Position numbers and translations under genes: made by a program
In this document: positions 56,798-64,000 of the stretch, piece by piece
How the letters are laid out: the number at the start of each line of letters is the position of its first letter
Position numbering within the stretch: the first letter of the stretch is position 1
Notes under the pieces: model-generated
Seen by the model: only the letters and a program-made list of their open reading frames with translations
Databases searched by the model: none
What the model was told of the DNA's origin: nothing
Assembly (NCBI GenBank): GCA_018398815.1
Contig: CM031628.1
Span: 3,376,045-3,440,044 of the forward strand
Length of the DNA stretch: 64,000 bases
DNA from: Conus ventricosus
Lineage: Eukaryota > Mollusca > Gastropoda > Neogastropoda > Conidae
Direction of reading: 5' to 3'

Positions 56798-57500
56798 CCC
56801 CAACTGACTGGGAGTTGTGGTGGGTGTTGGTGTTCTCTGAGTTGTCCTCACTGGTGGAGTGATTGGTGTTCAGCACACACTTGTAAATGGAGGGCAGGTC
56901 ATAGCCACAGTCTCTGTTCAAACTTGGTTTTCTGTCCCTGATTTCTGTTGCTTCTTTCACTTTCCTTTTTGTGAACTGTGATTCAGCTGCAATTATGGTG
57001 GCTTGAGTCTTGTTGACCAGTATGGTGGGCTGTTGTTGTCAGATGTTCATATATGCAGAAGAAGTTTGGGTAGCGTGTTTATTTAGCCTTGTTTTCAAAG
57101 GCCGACCAGTTTCTCCAATGTAGTCCTCACAGCACTCCTCACCTTGAATGTGATACACCACACCACTTTTCTTTTCCAACGCTCTTCGTCCTTGACTTTT
57201 GTGTAATACTTGAACGCTGTGTTGGCTGAAAGTCCTTGACAGGCGCTCTGACATCCCTTTCACGTAGGGCAAGCTGATAGTGATGGACTTCTTTTCATTG
57301 GGATGCCTTTGTTTCGGTTTGGGGGTGTTGAAAATCCAGGAAGGATAACCGTTGGCTTTCAGAGCTGTCTTGACGTGGTGTTCTTCTTTCAGTTTATTCT
57401 GTTCGGAGGTGCAGTGGGGTTTTTGCTCTGAAAAGTAGAGTTCGGACAACTGAACGTTTATGCTGTAATGGATGGTTTGAGTAAAAGTGTAGATAATATA
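56770..57500 (-). pseudogene. Penelope-like element 2, C-terminal part with GIY-YIG
   Basis: The minus-strand frame 57039-57524 reads VKTALKANGYPSWIF, LPYVKGMSERLSRTF, then GVVYHIQGEECCEDYIGETG and RPLKTRLNKH: a linker and a GIY-YIG nuclease. After a break at about 57039, 56778-56960 reads KEATEIRDRKPSLNRD and GYDLPSIYKCVL, the usual C-terminal end with its conserved N/R. The reverse-transcriptase half of the same element lies at 58225-58640, separated by an L2-like LINE. At least one frameshift or stop; not functional. Confidence 0.85.
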
Positions 57501-57504
57501 ATAA

Positions 57505-57669
57505 TGAATATTTCTATAGCGCAAATCCTAAATTAGCTCTAAGCGCTTTACAATACAAGGACTAACGAAAACACGCACGCACGCACGCGCACACGCGCGC
57601 ACGCACACACACACACACACACGCACGCACACACACACACACACACCACACACACACACACACACACCA

Positions 57670-57700
<31 letters not shown>

Positions 57701-58225
57701 CAAACCGCATACTCAGGCACGGGGAAGCAGATACGCACAGCACACACGGGAAAGCAGACACGCACAACCACTCACGCACACCTCGCACACACACACTCAC
57801 ACAAACTGACATCTGTGTATGACCGGGACTTTTGAATTATCAGCCGAAATAGACTGTAAAAAGATGAGTTTTTAGTTTCGTTTTAAAGACTGGAAAAGAG
57901 TCACAGTGCCTGATGTCGTGTGGAAGAGAATTCCAAGTTTTAGGAGCCAGGAAGGAGAAGGAACGATCCCCCCTTCTTTTGCATTTGAATCTGGGAGGAA
58001 CCAGGAGCAACGAGTCAGAAGACGAGCGAAGGGTTCTAGCTGGACAGTATAACTTTAGAAGGTCAGACAGATAGGCTGGAGTTCCAGATTTAACAGCATT
58101 GAAACGAGGCATGCGATTTTATATGTCACCCTGGCTTTGACCGGCAACCAGTGAAGTCTGCATAATAATAGTTGAGGGTGTTCTTTGAAGGGAGCTTTGA
58201 GGATTAGTCTAGCAGACACTAGCAG
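57505..58225 (-). mobile_element. L2-like LINE, 5'-truncated, inserted in Penelope-like element 2
   Basis: On the minus strand a frame begins near 58200 with LHWLPVKARVTYKIACL. It continues (57840-58112) with SGTPAYLSDLLKLY, RTLRSSSDSLLLVPPRF, SFLAPKTWNSLPHDIR and FKTKLKTHLF, the C-terminal end of L2/Rex-type ORF2. The 3' region contains an AC/GCAC microsatellite and ends TGTAAAGCGCTTAGAGC, then GCGCTATAGAAATATTCATT with a loose ATT repeat: the typical 3' tail of this LINE group. It separates the reverse transcriptase from the GIY-YIG half of a Penelope-like element. Insertion boundaries are approximate. Confidence 0.8.
57568..57712. repeat. GCAC/AC microsatellite within the LINE 3' region
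   Basis: GCAC units and AC runs with CACC breaks. Confidence 0.95.
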
Positions 58226-58700
58226 ATATTGGTCTGTATGGGTTGGTTTGCAGTATACGGATGTTTCCATGGTTCTCTCGTTGGTTTTATGAACTTTGAC
58301 ATCTGGGAATGGGATCTGATGGTCTTATTCAGATTCACAGGTGAACTGGATGTTGGGGTTGATGGAGTTGAGGTGTTCAGTGAAGTTGTCCTTTTCTGAT
58401 TCTTGTTGCTGAAAGTATCATCAACGTATCTGTACCAAAGGGAGGGTGGGCTCTGGGAAGACTCAAGAGCTTCGTTTTCAAATTGTTCCATGAGATAAGA
58501 TAAGATAATGTTGCTTATAGCCCAGCCGACAATTGTTCCATGAACAAGTTGGCTACAGTAGGCGAAACTAGTAAGCCCATGGCTGCTCCTTGGGTCTGTT
58601 GGTAGAACTCACCTTTGTAGGGGAAGTAGGTGCTGCTGAGGCATAACTGTGACCCAGATCATGACACTCCTGGAGTTATGCCTCACCAGCACTTACTTCT
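58225..58700 (-). pseudogene. Penelope-like element 2, reverse-transcriptase core
   Basis: On the minus strand the pieces in order are GEFYQQTQGAAMGLLVSPTV near 58540-58610 (motif B), an interruption of about 30 bp near 58497-58525, then EALESSQSPPSLWYRYVDDT with the catalytic YVDD near 58420, and TSVYCKPTHTDQYL near 58230, where the LINE begins. The order and wording match Penelope-like reverse transcriptases. The interruption contains GATAAGATAATGTTGCTTAT, which also occurs near 10900, so it may be a small repeat insertion. Stops and shifts are present. Confidence 0.85.
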
Positions 58701-58799
58701 CCTACACATATCAAGGGGAACTGCTGCGGTCAAAAAGGTTTCTAGGTAGAGTTTATTTTCCTGCGTCTACTTTTAATCTTAATGTCTTAAGTTCTGTTC

Positions 58800-59336
58800 A
58801 GGGTACTTGAGAGCATGAAGGAATAGGAAAGAATAAGGGAGGGGGAGGGGGAGGGGGGACGGGAGGAGCAGGGGGAAAGCTGGGCCAAAAAAAAAAGGGG
58901 GTGGGGGGATTAGGAAAAGGGGTTGGGAAGGGGGTAAAAAGAAGAGGGGGAGAGGGAGGGGAGGAGGAGGCAAAAAAGGGGAGGGGGGGGGGGGGGGGGG
59001 GTTGGAGACAGGAAAAATGAACAGTATGAGGGGAAAAAGAGGAGAAGAATTGGATGGAAAAAAGAGGGGGGAGGGCAAAACAGGAAGGATGGGGTAAGGG
59101 TAGGGTAGGGAGCTAAAAACAAGACAGGGAGGGGTGGGAAGGGGAGGGGGGGGAAAGTGCAAGTGCAGTGGGGGGGGGGGGGTGTTGAAGAGGGGAAAGA
59201 TGAAGGGTTTGAGGGGACAGGGAAAGGGGGAGGAGGAGGGTAGAGGAACTAGATGAAAAAAGGAGGGGGAGCGGGGGAGAGTGTGAGAAAGGGTGAGAGA
59301 GAAGGGTTGTGAGGGCCTGGTAGTGGTGGCAGCTGC

Positions 59337-59340
<4 letters not shown>
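58800..59340. repeat. Purine (G/A)-rich low-complexity sequence
   Basis: Long G/A-rich tract with G runs near 58985 and 59170. Proline-rich minus-strand frames reflect composition. Confidence 0.9.
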
Positions 59341-59424
<84 letters not shown>

Positions 59425-59426
59425 TG
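59341..59426. repeat. CT then AT microsatellites
   Basis: CT run to about 59407 followed by an AT run that borders ribozyme-family cluster 2. Confidence 0.95.
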
Positions 59427-60552
59427 AATTATAAACAAAGCTTGCTCTTATGTCTTAGATTGAAGAAATAGGGGGAGATAAGCATTCATATCTGCAGTGG
59501 TAGATGATTCTGCCTAACTAACAGTATGTGCTTGAGTGGGTGAATGGGGAAAAATAAAATAAATGCTTCTCAAAATGAGCCTTCAGCAAGCTTATATTCT
59601 CCAAGGGGGAGACATCCTCCAATAGGGAGGGAAACTCACTAACATATAACTCCTGGTCATATACCGATATTTCGAAACTTGGTGGTTTCTCCTCAGTGAC
59701 CGCGGAAAGTGGTAATTTGACTCCTCTGCCTTTTCAGTTTTAAGAAGAATGCAATCCCAGAAAAGGTTGGCGTGCAATACCGTAGTATGTTTGTTGAGTT
59801 TTCAAAAAACCAACCAAAGGTGCCATCTAAGAAGCAAAAGAAAATCATAAAAGAGCAAAACATGCTACATTTTCTTGTGAAAAGTAAAAAATATAAAAAG
59901 ATATCCTCTAAGACACAAGTGCTGAGGGCAAGTTCTTGGAATGAATCCGCAAGGGACTAAAATACAACAAACTAATAAATTCCAAGGATAAGTACCGCAC
60001 CGTTCCAGCAACTTACAGAGCAGCTTGGTGTTGCAATGACTGCAAGAAATATTGAATTATAAACAAAGCTTGCTCTTATGTCTTAGATTGAAGAAATAGG
60101 GGGAGATAAGCATTCATATCTGCAGTGGTAGATGATTCTGCCTAACTAACAGTATGTGCTTGAGTGGGTGAATGGGGAAAAATAAAATAAATGCTTCTCA
60201 AAATGAGCCTTCAGCAAGCTTATATTCTCCTATTCTTATATTATTATATGTTAGTGAGTTTCCCTCCCTATTGGAGGTTGTCTCCCCCTTGGAGAATATA
60301 AGCTTGCTGAAGGCTCATTTTGAGAAGCATTTATTTTATTTTCCCCATTCACCCACTCAAGCACATACTGTTAGTTAGGCAGAATCATCTACCACTGCAG
60401 ATATGAATGCTTATCTCCCCTATTTCTTCAATCTAAGACATAAGAGCAAGCTTTGTTTATAATTCAATATTTCTTGCAGTCATTGCAACACCAAGCTGCT
60501 CTGTAAGTTGCTGGAACGGTGCGGTACTTATCCTTGGAATTTATTAGTTTGT

Positions 60553-60555
<3 letters not shown>
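59427..60555. mobile_element. Hammerhead-bearing repeat cluster 2
   Basis: One complete plus-orientation monomer (59427-60048) with a hammerhead, a partial second one (60049-60230), then a switch at about 60231-60243 to minus orientation and a partial monomer to 60555. TA runs border both ends, as in cluster 1. The partial copies lack the hammerhead because the orientation switch removes that part. It lies upstream of Penelope-like element 2, whose coding strand is the ribozyme strand of the complete monomer. Confidence 0.8.
59655..59701 (-). ncRNA. Hammerhead ribozyme, minimal type I (copy E)
   Basis: Same 47-nt motif as copy A, identical throughout, on the minus strand of the complete monomer of cluster 2. 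Confidence 0.88.
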
Positions 60556-60620
<65 letters not shown>

Positions 60621-60622
60621 GA
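60556..60622. repeat. (TA)n microsatellite
   Basis: TA run bordering ribozyme-family cluster 2. Confidence 0.95.
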
Positions 60623-60769
60623 TGTGTAATTAAGAATTGTAATATCAGTTAAATATTTCTCAGGCTGCCATAAGGATCTGAAGGAACAATATGTTTAGTA
60701 TCTGTCACTATTAAGTATTTTACTATCCCGTACTATACTGTTAGAGTATAACGCTCTTGTCAACTCAGT

Positions 60770-61250
60770 CCCTCAAGAGTGGATGCAGTGGACAGAGCGG
60801 GGTGAACCTGAAACATCCACACTCCCTTGTGATGCAAAGGACTTTGATTTAAAACCCAGAAATGTTAAAGGGTATTTATTAAGAAAGATAGAGTTAGACT
60901 CATTCCAACATCATATCACTTTTGGCGAAGAAAATTTGGATATGAATTAGACAAATCAGCAAGGTCCATAGCTAAAGAAGCTACCAAAGAAACAAGACTT
61001 CAAGTTCTACACTGGAAAACCTTACACAACATTCACCCTACCAATATTATGCTTAACAGAAGAAAAGTAGCAGAAAATAATAAATGCTGTTGTTGCAATG
61101 ATCAGATAAACTTTATAGAACATTTTTCTTCGACTGTGCGGTTGTAAAAAGGTTCTGGCAGTTCTTAAAAAACAAAATCTATATAGAAACAAATATGAAA
61201 AAAACCTCGAGTAAAATGTTTTTTTCTTTAAAATAAATCAAGAACCTAAA
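60770..61250 (+). mobile_element. LINE fragment, C-terminal zinc-binding region (L1/Tx1-like)
   Basis: Plus-strand translation near 60970-61240 reads ATKETRLQVLHWKTLHNIHP, TNIMLNRRKVA, then CCCCNDQINFIEHFF, a DCAVVKRFWQFL-like end after a frameshift, and NKIY. The C-C-H-C spacing (CxxC, then H and C) is the zinc ribbon at the end of L1/Tx1-type ORF2. The upstream 200 bp encodes weakly recognisable sequence. The rest of the element is absent. Confidence 0.7.
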
Positions 61251-61319
61251 GATTATACTTAAATCTACTCATATTATAAAAAATATCCTCGTTGTTTGCG
61301 CTGCTCCTTTTTTCTTATT

Positions 61320-61940
61320 ACAGGGAATAGACTAAAGTTTTAGAACATTTTTGTTCAATCTTTTTTCAAAACCTTTTTTTCTTCGCTTTTTCTGCTCGCT
61401 TGCTTTTTCTTTTATTCTTTTTAAACAAAAGGAAACCACACCCCCCCCCCTTTTAACCCCCCCTTTTCCCCCCCCTTTTTTTTTTCGCCCTTTCCCCCCC
61501 CCCCCCCTCCAACACACCACCAACCACACCCAATCCACCCACACACACACACACACACAAAACCACACCACAACCCCACACAAAACACCACACCCAACAA
61601 CATACAACACATACCCCCAAAAACACACACAAAACACCACCCCACACCCCCCACCCCAACAACACACACACACCCCTCAACAAGGGCCTCAAATGAAACA
61701 AACAACAAAAACAAAACAAAAACAAATCACACACCAAACAATGACTCCCAGCAAAAACGCAAAAACCCCACAAACCAACAAACCAACAACAAAAAAAAAA
61801 AAAAAAGGGGAGAGCTTAAAGCCTTGGGGTCGTAAATGGGGGGGAGGGGTGAAAAAGGGGGGGGAAAGGCAAAGGAGGGGGGGTTGGGAGGAGGAATAAG
61901 AAAAAGTTTGGTTTTTTTTTTAAAAAAAGGGGGGGGTTTT

Positions 61941-61942
<2 letters not shown>
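61320..61942. other. Low-quality C-, AC- and A-rich sequence
   Basis: C runs near 61440-61510, AC-rich stretch 61520-61690, A run near 61790. Frames on both strands are low complexity. Confidence 0.7.
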
Positions 61943-62032
<90 letters not shown>

Positions 62033-62058
62033 TGGGTGTGGGGGGGGGGGGGGGGGGT

Positions 62059-62137
<79 letters not shown>

Positions 62138-62138
62138 A
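61943..62138. repeat. Poly-G tract, about 195 bp
   Basis: Almost uninterrupted G with a TTTGGGTGTG break near 62031. A natural G tract of this length is very unlikely. It is probably a sequencing or consensus artefact. The glycine and proline homopolymer frames are not genes. Confidence 0.85.
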
Positions 62139-62689
62139 GAGGGAGAGGGGGGGGGGGGCCCTCTCTTCTCTCTTCTCTCTCCCCTCTCTCTCTTTCCCTT
62201 TTTTTCCCCCTCCCTTCCATCTCTTCTCCCCTATTTTTATCCAAAAGTCTGTTCATTTTTTCATTTGTGTTATGCCCTTGGCATACCTCATATAAGAACC
62301 TATCATTTTGTCCATTCAAAAAATGTCAGGTTTTTTGTGCAAAACGATTGGGGGGCAAATGAAAAAAAAGAAAGTTTTTTGTTTTTTTATTTTTTTGTTT
62401 TTTGTATAATAAGCAGCACTGGGGTGAAGTGTAAGTAAAACCCCACATTTAAAACAAAAACAAACCCAGCTCGTATCAAACGCCGAAAAAACTCAAATCA
62501 CCAAAATTGTCCATTTTTAAGAGAAACGCAGACTATTGGTGTGTGGAGAAGGGTTTAATCAACAAAAAACAAAACAAAAAAAAAAAAAAAGTCAAAGAGG
62601 AAAAGACATGGTCAATAAAAAAGACATTTTTCATTTTTCATCCACCATTTATTCAAAAAAAAGCAAACCCAAATATCCAAACAAGTTTT

Positions 62690-62870
62690 ATCAAGACACC
62701 ATTATTTGTAACACGTTTTTTTGTACATAAAAGATATACACAAAACCCAAAACTGCCCCTTCGTAACAAGTATCCCCTAAATTCCCCAAAAACTGTCCAT
62801 TCTGTAATAAAATCGAGGACGAAATACATTTTAGTTTGTTTGTCCACCTAAAAAGAAAAGAGATAAATTT
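62690..62870 (+). mobile_element. Possible LINE-type CxxC-EDExHF fragment
   Basis: Near 62794-62840 one frame reads CPFCNKIEDEIHF, followed by a VHLKRK stretch. The pattern CxxC then EDExHF is common near the C-terminus of non-LTR elements in invertebrates. Surrounding frames are broken in low-quality sequence. Confidence 0.35.
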
Positions 62871-64000
62871 TTTTGCTTCATATAGAATTTTCTCAAGTGC
62901 GTTGCTTTTTTTACTGCAAAAAAAAAGAAATTGAAACTCGCTCTTTTGCTATGTTCTTAAAGAGGAACTGTTATCAGTTAACCACAATGCCAGAGTAATT
63001 TCGGAAGAACATTTTGTTATCAAATATTTTCATTCATAAATTTCAGAAATGCGCGACCGGGGGTTCTATTTTTTCTTGAAATTTGAAGGGGTAGGGGCGT
63101 TTGCAATTAAAATTTTTTTTTTTAAATTTCAATCTTCCCAAAGTCATTACATGAAAAAATTTTTAGCTTGCATTGTTTCCCCTACTATTTAAATTGGTTG
63201 GATTATAACATGTGTTGTTGTTGTGTGTGTGTGTGTGTTGTTGTGGGGTTGGGTTTTTGTGTGTGTGTTGTGTTTTCGGAGGGGTTTTAAGCAGTAAAAA
63301 AATGACTAAATAAATGAAATAAAAATTTTTAAAAAGAAGGGGGGGGTAGATTGAGGCAAAGATCCGTGTGAAAAAAATGTCCCAAAAAGCTTTCGCTTGA
63401 GGACGTAAAACTCAACTTTTTTCGGAATGGGGGGGGTTGGGTTAAACGCCCTGAAGAACGCCCACCCTAAACTCCCCCTTTTCCCTTCCGCCCCCCGAAA
63501 AATCATTTAGGTCTTTTATGAGTTGATAGTCAAAATACGATTTCTCGTGTGACGTTATTTTAGCAATTTAAAAAAAGCCCCCCCACCCTTCCCCTCCCCC
63601 CCCCCCCACAAACCCCTTTTTTGCTTGTTAATGATTTTAAAATCTTCGACTCGGGGTTCTCCCTGTGACGAACCCAAAATTTTTCCCCCCAAAATCCTGG
63701 GGCCTATTAAAGCGAAGGTTAAAGCAGCAAAGTTCGAAAGGAGGTCTCCCTTTTTTTTTTCCCCTCGGTTTGACTTCTCTCTCTTCTCTCTCCTCTTTCT
63801 CTTCTTCTTCTCTCTCTCCTCCTTCCCTCTCTGGAGAACAAAAGAACTAACGAACGTCGAATTTTATTTTAAGGGGGGTTTAATAGAATAACTACTTTTT
63901 TAAAACCCCACATCAAGCAAAAAAAAAATGTTTTTGAAAGAAACAAAAATCAACGAGACAGAGAGAGGAGAGGGAGGGAAAAGGAGAGGAGAGAGGTGTG
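62871..64000. other. Low-quality sequence, nothing recognised
   Basis: Homopolymer-rich, with a GT-rich stretch near 63210-63270, a C run near 63597 and CT/GA-rich stretches at 63760-63830 and 63950-64000. No feature supported. Confidence 0.5.

Noticed and set aside
62207..62320. Self-cleaving or structured RNA near the poly-G tract
   Set aside because: Nothing beyond low-complexity pairing of G and C/T runs; the sequence quality is too poor.
61816..62438. Proline or glycine homopolymer proteins
   Set aside because: They come from the poly-G tract, which is probably a sequencing artefact.

Overview
The window is animal nuclear DNA made almost entirely of transposable elements and tandem repeats. 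There is no operon, rRNA, tRNA gene or intact long protein gene. The mix of Penelope-like retroelements with GIY-YIG domains, CR1-, L2- and L1/Tx1-like LINE fragments, a tRNA-derived SINE, and abundant CA, GA and TA microsatellites fits a lophotrochozoan, probably a mollusc. That guess rests on element style only; no diagnostic host gene is visible.

Two runs of exactly 1000 N (11460-12459 and 28933-29932) divide the window into three contigs. Contig 3 (29933-64000) carries, between about 34.9 and 55.2 kb, the reverse complement of contigs 1 and 2 (about 1.26-28 kb). In addition, the end of contig 1 (about 8.4-11.46 kb) and the start of contig 2 (12.5-20.7 kb) are two copies of the same sequence. 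The simplest reading is that alternative haplotypes of one locus were scaffolded together, the second in reverse orientation; a true inverted duplication is the alternative. In either case, comparing the arms exposes clean insertions with matching empty sites.

Layout. 1-1250: a 300-bp direct repeat. 1.3-8.5 kb: microsatellites, a 3.9-kb array of a 25-bp satellite and smaller tandem arrays. 8.5-11.46 kb and 12.5-20.7 kb: the duplicated block; contig 2 carries three decayed Penelope-like copies in it. 20.7-22.8 kb: a candidate exon, a 49-bp satellite and a CR1-like remnant. 22.999-25.25 kb: a solo-LTR-like insertion with a 5-bp target duplication. 25.3-28.9 kb: tandem arrays, a foldback element and two weak candidate exons. 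30-34.6 kb: GA-rich repeats, with one candidate terminal exon at 31.9-32.1 kb. 34.9-55.2 kb: the inverted arm with its own insertions: a LINE composite (38.7-43.1 kb), a TIR transposon (43.34-44.99 kb) and a ribozyme-bearing cluster (50.24-52.67 kb). 55.3-58.7 kb: two Penelope-like elements, one split by an L2-like LINE. 59.4-60.6 kb: a second ribozyme-family cluster. 60.8-64 kb: LINE fragments and poor-quality sequence.

The most interesting content is a repeat family with a monomer of about 620 bp. Five copies hold the same complete 47-nt minimal type I hammerhead ribozyme. The monomers lie in tandem and in inverted clusters bounded by TA microsatellites, and one cluster is absent from the matching site on the other arm. 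This resembles retrozymes or the terminal repeats of Penelope-like elements. Penelope-like reverse transcriptase and GIY-YIG coding remnants lie 1-4 kb away on the same strand as the nearest ribozyme.

Sequence quality is uneven. 13.7-17.0, 33.3-38.5 and 61.3-63.9 kb show homopolymer-inflated, unpolished sequence when compared with their cleaner duplicates, so frameshifts there may be technical.
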